NCBI GenBank assembly: GCA_030642465.1
Contig: DAOWNS010000055.1
Coordinates: 1 to 9,223, forward strand
Source: Candidatus Thorarchaeota archaeon
GTDB taxonomy: Archaea > Asgardarchaeota > Thorarchaeia > Thorarchaeales > Thorarchaeaceae
Reading direction: 5' to 3'
Length of the DNA stretch: 9,223 nt
Shown here in pieces: positions 1-6,751 of this stretch (position 1 is its first letter; every line of letters starts with the position of its first letter). The translations under genes and the position numbers were made by a program. The notes below the pieces were generated by a model, which did no database searches, was not told the origin of the DNA, and worked only from the letters and a program-made list of their open reading frames with translations.

Positions 1-528
1 ACTGGAAAGGCATTTTGCGAATCCATCCAATCAAGAATGACAACACGCGATGGTCCATATCATGGAGCGTTGTTCTCGGTGTCAATGTATATCCCCCAAG
101 GCGAAACCGTAGGTGCAACGCCAGATGGACGGAAGGCAGGACTCATGTTGTCGGATGGCGTTTCACCAGCACACAGTCGGGATATACATGGACCAACCGC
201 CGCAATGAAGTCAGTGGCTCGTCTTGACCACGAACTCTGCTACAATGGCACACTCTACAACATGAAATTCATGCCACATAGCTTTGACACGGAAGCGGGA
301 CGGAAGAGATTCATAGGTCTCGTCGACGCTTACTTCGAGCTTGGAGGTCTTCACGTCCAATTCAATGTAGTCGACAGAGAAACCCTTGAGGATGCAAAAA
401 TCAATCCGCATCTCCACAGAGACCTCATAGTTCGTGTAGCAGGGTATAGTGCCTATTTCATCGAACTCGATCCATTCGTGCAAGACGAGGTCATAGCTCG
501 TACTGAGTTCTCCACCGGAGCAGGCTAG
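1..528 (+). CDS. Glycyl radical enzyme (pyruvate formate-lyase/diol dehydratase superfamily), C-terminal part
   Basis: The reading frame is open from base 1 to the TAG at 526-528, giving 175 visible residues; the N-terminus lies outside the window. The key signature is RVAGYSAYF near the C-terminus, in which the glycine at bases 442-444 is the residue that carries the stable radical in this superfamily. It sits 27 residues before the end, as usual for the family. Upstream, TPDGRKAG, SRDIHGPTAAMKSV and GLHVQFNVVDRETLEDA match the usual C-terminal blocks of PFL2-type enzymes. Such enzymes are cytoplasmic, oxygen-sensitive and need a radical-SAM activase, which is not in this window. The catalytic Cys and the residues that separate pyruvate formate-lyase from glycerol, propanediol or choline enzymes are upstream, so the substrate cannot be called. 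The neighbours handle KDG and KDPG, so pyruvate or a sugar-derived diol is a reasonable guess only. Confidence 0.93.
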   Translation, partial: TGKAFCESIQSRMTTRDGPYHGALFSVSMYIPQGETVGATPDGRKAGLMLSDGVSPAHSRDIHGPTAAMKSVARLDHELCYNGTLYNMKFMPHSFDTEAGRKRFIGLVDAYFELGGLHVQFNVVDRETLEDAKINPHLHRDLIVRVAGYSAYFIELDPFVQDEVIARTEFSTGAG

Positions 529-537
529 AGTATGTCT

Positions 538-558
538 TGTTAAACGACACATTTAACA
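538..558. promoter_or_regulatory. Perfect 7-bp inverted repeat between the glycyl radical enzyme and KDG kinase
   Basis: TGTTAAA (538-544) and TTTAACA (552-558) are perfect reverse complements around a 7-base loop. The element lies 10 bases after the upstream stop codon and about 50 bases before the kinase start. Its right arm forms an AT-rich CATTTAACA that could be a weak archaeal TATA box. It could be an operator overlapping a promoter, or a simple 3' hairpin. No experimental support can be read from sequence. Confidence 0.35.
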
Positions 559-610
559 TTCGCGCGACTCATCCTTACTCAGATTAAGCAGATACGTGAG
601 GTTGAACTTG

Positions 611-1606
611 ATGGGTTACGATGTTGTTACCTTCGGTGAAGTAATGCTAAGGCTTTCGCCCCCTGACTTCATGCGCTTTGAGAACACCGTGAGTTACAAC
701 GCCAATGCAGGCGGCGCTGAGATGAACGTCGCAGTTGCATGTGCAAGACTCGGCTTGAAATCAGCATATGTGACTAAGCTTGGCGATAACTCCGTTGGAC
801 ATTTCATACGCAACAAAGCAAGGGAGCACGGAGTTGATACATCGCACATTCTCTGGGACCCCGATAGTCGATGTGGTATTTACTTCGTGGAGTTCGGAGC
901 GGCACCAAGGACAAATCGAGTTATCTACGATAGAAAGCAGTCAGCAATTAGCAAAATCACACCAGGTGAAGTCCCATGGGGGGACATCCTGAAAGGCACG
1001 AAACTGTTTCACACTAGCGGAATCACGCCAGCGTTGAGTGAGTCGTGTGCCCGGGCTACGGAAGAGGTCCTGAAGACAGCCAAAGAACAAGGATGCAAGG
1101 TTTCCTATGATGTCAATTACCGAGGCAAACTATGGACGACTGATGAAGCTCGTAAATTCACCGAACTGGCCTCCAAGTACATTGACATCCTGATTACAAC
1201 GGAAGAAGATACGAAGGTCGTTTACGGCATCGAAGGCAAGGATTACGAAGAGGTTGCACAGAAACTAACTGACAAGTTTGGATTTGAAGCGGTCGTCATT
1301 ACTCTCCGCGAAACCCCCTCTGTTTGGCATAACAAGTGGTCTGTCTTTGCTTACTCAGATGGCAAGGTGTACAGGAGTCCGACATACGACATCGAAGTTG
1401 TTGACAGGCTTGGCGGGGGCGATTCCTGCAGTGCAGGATTCATCTATGGATACCTCAAGCTGAAAGATCTGCAAAAAGCAGTTGAGTTCGGTTCAGCCTT
1501 CTCAGCTCTGAAACACTCCGTGCCAGGCGACCTAGCATTTGTCTACCGGGAGGAAGTCGAGAAACTCATCAAGGGACGCAAACGCGGCCTACGTATCGAA
1601 AGGTAG
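611..1606 (+). CDS. kdgK: 2-keto-3-deoxygluconate kinase (PfkB/ribokinase family)
   Basis: The product phosphorylates 2-keto-3-deoxygluconate with ATP to KDPG in the cytoplasm. With the chosen ATG it is 331 residues, normal for KDG kinases. The N-terminal strand VVTFGEVMLRL (5-15) is followed by GGAEMNVA (34-41), the PfkB sugar-binding signature. YDVNYRGKLW (166-175) is characteristic of KDG kinases. DRLGGGDSCSAGF (265-277) is the second PfkB signature, with Asp271 as the likely catalytic base; KHSVPGD (301-307) is also typical of the subfamily. A GTG at 596 would add five residues, but GAGGT at 598-602 sits 8 bases before ATG 611 and makes a good ribosome site, so 611 is preferred. The KDPG aldolase follows directly, which supports the KDG assignment over fructokinase or ribokinase. 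Whether it also accepts the galactose epimer cannot be told. Confidence 0.92.
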   Translation: MGYDVVTFGEVMLRLSPPDFMRFENTVSYNANAGGAEMNVAVACARLGLKSAYVTKLGDNSVGHFIRNKAREHGVDTSHILWDPDSRCGIYFVEFGAAPRTNRVIYDRKQSAISKITPGEVPWGDILKGTKLFHTSGITPALSESCARATEEVLKTAKEQGCKVSYDVNYRGKLWTTDEARKFTELASKYIDILITTEEDTKVVYGIEGKDYEEVAQKLTDKFGFEAVVITLRETPSVWHNKWSVFAYSDGKVYRSPTYDIEVVDRLGGGDSCSAGFIYGYLKLKDLQKAVEFGSAFSALKHSVPGDLAFVYREEVEKLIKGRKRGLRIER

Positions 1607-1618
1607 GTGAGCAACACC

Positions 1619-2275
1619 ATGTGGAATAAACAAGACGCAATGAATTTAATCAGTGAAACTGCACTCATCCCGATCATCAGGGTGGATTCGATAGAAGTCG
1701 CGTTCAAAGTTGCAGATGCCTTTCTGGAGGGTGGTGTGAACATCATCGAGGTCACATTCAGTGTGCCTGGAGCCACAGAGTGTGTTCGTCAGCTCTCAGA
1801 GAAGATTGGCGACGAAGTGCTCATTGGCACTGGCACGGTACTTGACCCTGAAACTGCTCGCAGGGCCATTCTAGCTGGTAGCGAGTTCATCGTTAGCCCT
1901 ACCTATTCCAGAGAGCTTATCGAGATGTCTAGAAGGTATGCGAAACCGGTGTTCCCTGGAGCGCTGTCCCCGACAGAGATTCTTGAAGCCTACACCATGG
2001 GAGCTGATGCAGTGAAAGTGTTCCCATGTGGAACCGCGGGTGGAGCATCCTACATCAAGGCGGTCAGGGCACCACTACCACAAATACCTCTAATCCCCAC
2101 AGGCGGTGTGAACCTTGAAACCGCAGGTCCTCTTCTTGATGCTGGTGCTTTTGCACTTGGGGTGGGTGGTGCCATCACGGACAAGAAAGCCATCAAGGAA
2201 GGGAACTACGAAGTCATCACAGAGAATGTCAAGAAGTTCCTTAAAATTGTCAAGAAGCACAGGAATAAGAAGTGA
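1619..2275 (+). CDS. eda: KDPG (2-keto-3-deoxy-6-phosphogluconate) aldolase, Eda type
   Basis: This class I aldolase splits KDPG into pyruvate and glyceraldehyde-3-phosphate, completing the Entner-Doudoroff-type breakdown started by the kinase upstream. The product is 218 residues, close to bacterial Eda. Visible family residues are Arg21 in IIRVDS, Glu44 in IIEVTF (catalytic base), GTGTV (70-74), the Schiff-base Lys133 in AVKVFP, and the phosphate-binding PTGGV (160-164) and GVGG (181-184). An in-frame GTG at 1607 abuts the kinase stop, but AGGTGAG at 1605-1611 lies 7 bases before ATG 1619 and overlaps the kinase stop codon, so translation most likely starts at 1619. The two genes are almost certainly one operon. 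It is the bacterial-like Eda fold, not the larger KdgA aldolase typical of Sulfolobales. The C-terminus is Lys-rich (KKHRNKK). Confidence 0.94.
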   Translation: MWNKQDAMNLISETALIPIIRVDSIEVAFKVADAFLEGGVNIIEVTFSVPGATECVRQLSEKIGDEVLIGTGTVLDPETARRAILAGSEFIVSPTYSRELIEMSRRYAKPVFPGALSPTEILEAYTMGADAVKVFPCGTAGGASYIKAVRAPLPQIPLIPTGGVNLETAGPLLDAGAFALGVGGAITDKKAIKEGNYEVITENVKKFLKIVKKHRNKK

Positions 2276-2303
2276 ACACTAGCGCCCAAGCGAAAAGGAA
2301 AGC

Positions 2304-2326
2304 TTTTTTCGGTACCCTTTGGTGCC
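2304..2326 (+). terminator. T6 tract and short hairpin after the KDPG aldolase
   Basis: Six T residues at 2304-2309 lie about 30 bases after the aldolase stop, which is the form of many archaeal intrinsic terminators. Just after it, GGTACC and GGTGCC (2311-2326) can form a 6-bp stem with one G-U pair around CTTT. It would separate the sugar-acid operon from the SCP2/redox cluster. The call rests on position and composition only. Confidence 0.35.
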
Positions 2327-2347
2327 GCGAGGGAGAAGTGATTCGAA

Positions 2348-2674
2348 ATGACACAGGATTTGCTTGAATTAATGCGCGAGAGAATCGCAATCGGTCTTGA
2401 ACGCGAGAAAACCCAAGAAGCTCTAGAGGGCTGGAAACGTAAGGCGCTGTTGAACCTCAAGGAAGGACCACAGTACCATTTTCTCGTTGCAGATGGCAAG
2501 ATACAGGTCAACGAGGGCCCTGTTGACAATCCGGACATGCGGATTGAGGCCTCAGAAGAAACAATTCGGAAGCTCTTCTTGGAGGAGATGGGAGCAACAA
2601 CTGCAATCCTCAAGAGGAAATTGAAAGTCAAGGGTTCAACTTCAGATCTAATGAAGTTGAAGCACATATTTTAG
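2348..2674 (+). CDS. SCP2 (sterol carrier protein 2)-like small protein
   Basis: The product is 108 residues, the size of one stand-alone SCP2 domain. These domains form a hydrophobic cavity that binds lipids or acyl groups and, in prokaryotes, often have no known ligand. Supporting features are the alternating strand LLNLKEGPQYHFLVADGKI (35-52, approximately), the family turn DNPDMRIEAS (60-69), and KLKVKGSTSDLMKLKHIF (91-108), where the strand KLKVKG followed by a helix is typical of the domain end. The N-terminal 30 residues are helical and charged. There is no signal peptide or membrane segment, so it is cytoplasmic. A GGGAG at 2331-2335 lies 12 bases before the ATG. It is followed after 28 bases by two flavoproteins and an Fe-S protein, so it may serve their substrate or membrane contact; that is inference from position. 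Confidence 0.8.
   Translation: MTQDLLELMRERIAIGLEREKTQEALEGWKRKALLNLKEGPQYHFLVADGKIQVNEGPVDNPDMRIEASEETIRKLFLEEMGATTAILKRKLKVKGSTSDLMKLKHIF
2666..2673 (+). promoter_or_regulatory. Possible internal TATA box before the first FAD gene
   Basis: ATATTTTA overlaps the end and stop codon of the SCP2-like gene and lies about 30 bases before the GTG start at 2703, a spacing that would give a very short leader. It may let the flavoprotein genes be transcribed apart from the SCP2-like gene. AT-rich octamers are common, so this is weak. Confidence 0.25.
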
Positions 2675-2702
2675 CGGTATTCAGAAATCGGGGTTGTGAC
2701 TT

Positions 2703-4109
2703 GTGGATCAGAGAATAGTAGATGAGCTTGCCCGGATAGTGGGCAACGAGTTCGTATCGACGCGTGAGGATGTACTTCTAACCTATTCCGCCTCCGCATC
2801 AACAGGATACGAATCAGTTCAGCCCGGAGCTGTCGTGAAACCTGGAAGTACTCAAGAGGTTGCTGACATTCTCAAGGTTGCCAACAAGTACAAAATCCCG
2901 GTAACACCACGCTCCGGAGGATCAAGCCTTCAGGGAGAGGCAATTCCAAAGCCTGATGGTCTAGTCGTTGAACTTCTAAGACTTAAGGACATCACGGTGT
3001 TTGAGGAACTCAGATCAGTCAGAGTTGGGGCAGGGATTACCTTTGGTAAGCTCGATAAGCTCCTAAATCAATATGACCTCTGGGTACCGATCTATCCGGA
3101 GTCGGCGCTAGTCTGCACACTGGCCGGCAATGTTGCTGTCAACGGGGCTGGACCGGGTTCAACTGCATATGGGTGCATCGCTGAGATGGTTCTCGGGCTT
3201 GAAGTGGTTCTGCCAGATGGCACAATAATCCAAACAGGCACAGAGGGCAATCCGAATGCTCCCGGTCCGTTTCTGCGTTATGCCTTCGGGCCAGACCTTA
3301 CAGGGTTATTCATTGGGTCTCTTGGAAGTCTTGGAATCATAACGAGCGTGTCAGTAAAGACGTTCAAGAGGGTTCATCATTTTCACTATGAAACATACGG
3401 GTTTGAAACGAAACAACAAGCCGAGAGATTTCTAATAGAGTTGAAACAGAACGAGATACATGCGTTGTTTGTGTCTATCTACGAGGGCAAGATTCTGGAC
3501 TTCTTCATGGATATGCTGGGAGAGGAGTATGGAATCCCAAAACATGAGTGGCCCGCACTGACCGTTTCTGTAACTCTAGGTCGAGTTAGAGAAGATCAAC
3601 TAAAAAGCGACATCAAGCTGGCGAAGCAGATCTGCAAACAACTAGAGGGGCATGTCATCGGAATAGGCGAGCTTCCGAAAGGCGAGTGGGACGACCGAAT
3701 GCGGACCTTTGCCCGGTCCTCATACGCGCACGGTTGGCACTGGCGCATACTCTATCATCATCAACCCCCGTCAAACTGGCACCGCTCAATTGAAGAAATC
3801 TGGGCAATCATGGACAAGTACCATTTGTTAGGTCACACGGCTGGTTTTCAATCAGGTCATGGCAGTTACAATTATTATCCCCACTTGTATTTTGACCCCC
3901 AAGATAAGGAGGAGGAGATGAAGGTCAGAGAGGCACACAAGGAGCTTGCTCAGCGCCTTTTCAAAACCGGGGCAGTTCCATTCAAGCTTGCACCTTATTG
4001 GATTGAAGATGTAGAGGAAATGAAGGATTATCTCAATCTCATTAAGACATTGAAACGTGTAATAGATCCCAACAACATCATGAATCCTGGCATCTTCGGG
4101 GATATGTAA
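2703..4109 (+). CDS. FAD-linked dehydrogenase, VAO/PCMH fold (GlcD-like), copy 1
   Basis: The product is a 468-residue soluble flavoprotein of the FAD_binding_4 / GlcD superfamily, which oxidises hydroxy acids or related alcohols and passes electrons to a partner. The FAD domain covers roughly residues 38-220. PRSGGSSLQG (69-78) is the pyrophosphate-binding loop, and PESA plus AGNVAVNGAGPGSTAYG (132-157) is the second FAD contact block. IDPNNIMNPG (454-463) is the common C-terminal motif. Two motifs typical of glycolate oxidase and D-lactate dehydrogenase, HaGDGNxH and SGEHGxG, are absent; their place appears to be taken by HTAGFQSGHG (378-387) with YPH (392-394) and by KTGAVPFKLAPYW (421-433). 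The substrate is therefore uncertain. The start is a GTG with GGGG at 2690-2693 about 9 bases upstream. A second gapless paralogue and a CCG/Fe-S protein follow, suggesting a heteromeric complex. No signal peptide or membrane helix is seen. Confidence 0.9.
   Translation: MDQRIVDELARIVGNEFVSTREDVLLTYSASASTGYESVQPGAVVKPGSTQEVADILKVANKYKIPVTPRSGGSSLQGEAIPKPDGLVVELLRLKDITVFEELRSVRVGAGITFGKLDKLLNQYDLWVPIYPESALVCTLAGNVAVNGAGPGSTAYGCIAEMVLGLEVVLPDGTIIQTGTEGNPNAPGPFLRYAFGPDLTGLFIGSLGSLGIITSVSVKTFKRVHHFHYETYGFETKQQAERFLIELKQNEIHALFVSIYEGKILDFFMDMLGEEYGIPKHEWPALTVSVTLGRVREDQLKSDIKLAKQICKQLEGHVIGIGELPKGEWDDRMRTFARSSYAHGWHWRILYHHQPPSNWHRSIEEIWAIMDKYHLLGHTAGFQSGHGSYNYYPHLYFDPQDKEEEMKVREAHKELAQRLFKTGAVPFKLAPYWIEDVEEMKDYLNLIKTLKRVIDPNNIMNPGIFGDM
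3285..3345 (+). repeat. 61-bp tract identical between the two FAD genes (copy 1 side)
   Basis: Bases 3285-3345 are identical, base for base, to 4714-4774. The tract covers codons 195-214 plus one base in both genes, starting at TTCGGGCC and ending at ATAACGA. In the 22 codons before it 17 differ between copies, and in the 20 codons after it 14 differ, so identity at every third position here is out of line with the rest. Confidence 0.9.
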
Positions 4110-4131
4110 TATTAGAGGAGTGCAGAACTCG

Positions 4132-5538
4132 GTGAACACGAAGGTAGTTTCGGAACTTGTCAAGATTGTTGGCGAGGAATACGTGTCAACAAGGGTCGAT
4201 GTTCTTCTCACGTATTCTGAAACTGCGTCTATGGCCAAGGATCCGGTGACTCCAGGGGCCGTAGCGCGACCCGGGTCTGCTGAAGAGGTATCTCAGATAC
4301 TTCAGCTCTGCAACAAAAACAAGATCTTAGTAACTCCACGCTCAGGTGGGTCTTCACTTCAGGGGGAAGCTATCCCAAAGCCGGATGGTTTGGTTGTTGA
4401 TCTTTTACGAATCAAGGGTATCACTCTTCACAAGGAACTCAGGTCTGTAACAGTCGGATCGGGTATAACATTCGGCGAGCTCGATAAGTTTCTGAATCAA
4501 CATGATCTCTGGGTCCCAGTCGCTCCTGAATCAGCATTAATCTGTTCAGTGGCGGGCAATGTTGCTGTCAACGGTGCGGGTCCCGGCTCCAGCGCTTACG
4601 GCTGTATTGCAGAGATGGTTCTTGGAGTGGAGGTGGTTTTGCCAAATGGCGAGATCATACAAACGGGGTCAGAAGCGAACCCCAATGCTCCGGGACCATT
4701 CCTAAGGTATGCTTTCGGGCCAGACCTTACAGGGTTATTCATTGGGTCTCTTGGAAGTCTTGGAATCATAACGAAGGTTTCTCTGAAGACCTACAAGCGA
4801 ATGCATCAGTTTCACTACGAAACGTATGGATTCGATACAGCGGAACAGTCTGAGAAGTTCCTCATAGAAGTCAAGAATAATGATGTCCTTCCGATGTTTG
4901 CTTCCGTCTACGAAGGTCCGGTGCTCAACTTCTTCATGGACATGGTGGGTGAAGAGTACGGAATTCCGGAACACGAATGGCCCCACAGGACAGTTTCAAT
5001 GACAATTGGCCGACTCAGAGAAGATCGAATGAAGAGTGACGCTAAGAAAGCCAAGGAGATTTGCGAGCAACTTGGCGGTCATGTGATAGGTATTAGTGAA
5101 TTGCCACAAGGAGAATGGGAGGGTCGCTTCTGGACCTTTGTGAGAACTTGCTACATACATGGCTGGCACTGGCGTACGTTGTACCATCATCAAACGCCGA
5201 CGAATTCTCATCGCTCGGTGGAAGAGATAACGGCTGCCATGGATGAGCATGGATTCCTTGGACATACGGCCGGATTTCTCTCTGGACATTCCACAATGAA
5301 CATGTATCCTCACTTCTATTTTGATCCGCTCGATAAAGAAGAAGACCATATGATACGTGCTGCGCATGATGAGCTCGCCATTACCCTCTACAAGACAGGA
5401 GCAGTTCCCTTCAAACTCGCAGAGTACTGGAAGGGCCGCATGGAAGGAATGGAGGATTACATGAAGCTCCTTTCCGCAATCAAAGAGACGCTCGACCCCA
5501 ACGGAATACTTAATCCAGGTGTACTTGGAGGAATATGA
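4132..5538 (+). CDS. FAD-linked dehydrogenase, VAO/PCMH fold (GlcD-like), copy 2
   Basis: This is a tandem paralogue of the preceding gene. The start is chosen at GTG 4132 because it gives exactly 468 residues and a gapless alignment with copy 1 from end to end; AGAGGAG at 4114-4120 then serves as ribosome site. A GTG at 4120 would add four residues but overlaps that site. By manual count 322 of 468 residues match copy 1. The FAD loop PRSGGSSLQG (69-78) and AGNVAVNGAGPGSSAYG (141-157) are intact, as are the shared HTAGF-SGH (378-386), YPH (392-394), YFDP (396-399), KTGAVPFKLA (421-430) and LDPNGILNPG (454-463). Since both copies keep the cofactor motifs, neither looks degenerate. The pair may form a heterodimer as GlcD and GlcE do, although those are unequal in length. 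The Fe-S partner starts 3 bases after the stop, so translation is probably coupled. Confidence 0.9.
   Translation: MNTKVVSELVKIVGEEYVSTRVDVLLTYSETASMAKDPVTPGAVARPGSAEEVSQILQLCNKNKILVTPRSGGSSLQGEAIPKPDGLVVDLLRIKGITLHKELRSVTVGSGITFGELDKFLNQHDLWVPVAPESALICSVAGNVAVNGAGPGSSAYGCIAEMVLGVEVVLPNGEIIQTGSEANPNAPGPFLRYAFGPDLTGLFIGSLGSLGIITKVSLKTYKRMHQFHYETYGFDTAEQSEKFLIEVKNNDVLPMFASVYEGPVLNFFMDMVGEEYGIPEHEWPHRTVSMTIGRLREDRMKSDAKKAKEICEQLGGHVIGISELPQGEWEGRFWTFVRTCYIHGWHWRTLYHHQTPTNSHRSVEEITAAMDEHGFLGHTAGFLSGHSTMNMYPHFYFDPLDKEEDHMIRAAHDELAITLYKTGAVPFKLAEYWKGRMEGMEDYMKLLSAIKETLDPNGILNPGVLGGI
4714..4774 (+). repeat. 61-bp tract identical between the two FAD genes (copy 2 side)
   Basis: Partner of the direct repeat at 3285-3345, in the same reading phase and at the same codon numbers. 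It encodes the end of the FAD domain, including the glycine-rich FIGSLGSLG. The distance between the two copies is 1429 bases, the same as the offset between the genes, so it reflects the tandem duplication and not an inserted element. Confidence 0.9.
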
Positions 5539-5541
5539 GAA

Positions 5542-6705
5542 ATGACTGAAATCGACCTAGATGACTTAATGGAGAATCTGGCGCAGTGTCGCAGATGTGG
5601 AATCTGCCGCGATGCAGTGTACGAAGACATGGGCTTCGATGGCATATGCCCGGTCTGGAAGAACACGGCAGGCTTTGAAACGAGCTTCATGCGAGGGAAA
5701 CTCATGATTGCCATTGCCCTACTTGAAGGACGGCTTGAGAAGACATCAGATAACACAGAAGCCCTATACGCGTGTTCGCTCTGTGGGAACTGTACCGAAA
5801 TATGTGCAGCAGAGTTTGATCCAAAGGAATCGCTTGAGTTGGTTCGAGCGGTTCTGAGTGACATCCCCAACGAGGTGCGGGATACCCTTGCAGAGAGAAT
5901 TCTGACCACCAATAACCCGTATGTCACTGACAAGAAAGGAAAACGCGACTGGGTAGCAGAGCTGGGGTTTGAGCCTCCAACCAAGGCTGACACACTATAT
6001 TACTTCGGATGCACTGCGGGAATGAAACTGCCTGAAACCGCCAAGGCAGCGGCCAGGCTGCTTAAGGCGGCTGGTATCGAGTTTGCGGTTCTAGAAGACG
6101 AGCCATGCTGTGGATCTGTTATGATTCGAACAGGTCGACTCCAAGATGCTGAAGAAAACGCGAAGAAGGTGCTTGAGTCAATCCAAGAATCAGGAGCCAA
6201 GACCGTTCTCGTATCATGTGCTGGCTGCCTCAAGACTCTGAGGAAGGACTATCCTGAGAAATTCAACCTTTCCATGCCCAAGATTGTTCATTTCGTTGAG
6301 TACTTCCTAGAGCTAGTCAAGAGCGGAAAAATCAAGCTTAAACCTCTAGGTAAGAACGTGAAGATTACATATCACGACCCCTGTCACATGGGGCGGGAGC
6401 TAGGCATCTATGAAGAGCCAAGAGACCTGCTGAAAGCGATACCTGGAGTAGAGCTCGTAGAGATGGAAACCAACCGGCGAGCTGCAATGTGCTGTGGAGC
6501 TGGAGGGGGGCTGCGCTCCTATGATCCGGAACTCTCAAAGAAGATTGCGGCTGATAGAGTTAGAGAAGCTGAAGAAACAGGTGCCGAGATTATCGCCAAC
6601 GCCTGCCCGTTCTGCGAGCAGAATCTCGAAAGCGGTGCTAAACTAATAGATAGCTCGATAAGAGTGGCTGACATTGTGGATCTTATTGTGGATCTTATTG
6701 AGTGA
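5542..6705 (+). CDS. Fe-S oxidoreductase with two CCG domains (GlcF/HdrD-like)
   Basis: The product (387 residues) is the electron-transfer partner expected beside GlcD-type flavoproteins. The N-terminal ferredoxin-like part has two [4Fe-4S] motifs: Cys16, 19, 22, 36 (the last followed by Pro) and Cys78, 81, 84, 88. Two CCG domains follow. The first has Cys157, the pair Cys189-Cys190 and Cys226/Cys229; the second has Cys281, the pair Cys317-Cys318 and Cys355/Cys358. In HdrB, CCG domains bind noncubane [4Fe-4S] clusters; in GlcF and LutA-like proteins their role is less clear. No membrane helix or haem motif is seen, so the electron acceptor is unknown. GGAGGA at 5527-5532, inside the end of the upstream gene, lies 9 bases before the ATG. 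It probably forms a complex with the two flavoproteins. HdrD of a heterodisulfide reductase is an alternative, but no HdrE is seen. Confidence 0.9.
   Translation: MTEIDLDDLMENLAQCRRCGICRDAVYEDMGFDGICPVWKNTAGFETSFMRGKLMIAIALLEGRLEKTSDNTEALYACSLCGNCTEICAAEFDPKESLELVRAVLSDIPNEVRDTLAERILTTNNPYVTDKKGKRDWVAELGFEPPTKADTLYYFGCTAGMKLPETAKAAARLLKAAGIEFAVLEDEPCCGSVMIRTGRLQDAEENAKKVLESIQESGAKTVLVSCAGCLKTLRKDYPEKFNLSMPKIVHFVEYFLELVKSGKIKLKPLGKNVKITYHDPCHMGRELGIYEEPRDLLKAIPGVELVEMETNRRAAMCCGAGGGLRSYDPELSKKIAADRVREAEETGAEIIANACPFCEQNLESGAKLIDSSIRVADIVDLIVDLIE
6673..6699 (+). repeat. 12-bp tandem duplication at the end of the Fe-S protein gene
   Basis: The unit ATTGTGGATCTT occurs twice in a row (6673-6684 and 6685-6696) followed by ATT. 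It encodes IVDLIVDLI just before the stop codon and keeps the frame. It looks like a recent slippage duplication adding four residues to the C-terminus. Confidence 0.8.
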
Positions 6706-6751
6706 TTATCGACTGGTTCGAGTTGATCTACGAAATTTGCATTAAGAAGAA

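Noticed and set aside
596..610. Earlier GTG start for the KDG kinase
   Set aside because: It would place the good ribosome site GAGGT inside the coding region; the family N-terminus begins near ATG 611.
4120..4131. Earlier GTG start for FAD copy 2
   Set aside because: It overlaps the ribosome site AGAGGAG, and the start at 4132 gives the exact length and gapless alignment of the paralogue.
3852..4238. 128-codon minus-strand frame across the junction of the two FAD genes
   Set aside because: It is antisense to both flavoprotein genes, whose C- and N-terminal motifs are intact there.
5457..5993. 178-codon minus-strand frame opposite the Fe-S protein gene
   Set aside because: It is antisense to a gene with intact cluster motifs, and its Ser/Arg-rich composition is typical of a shadow frame.
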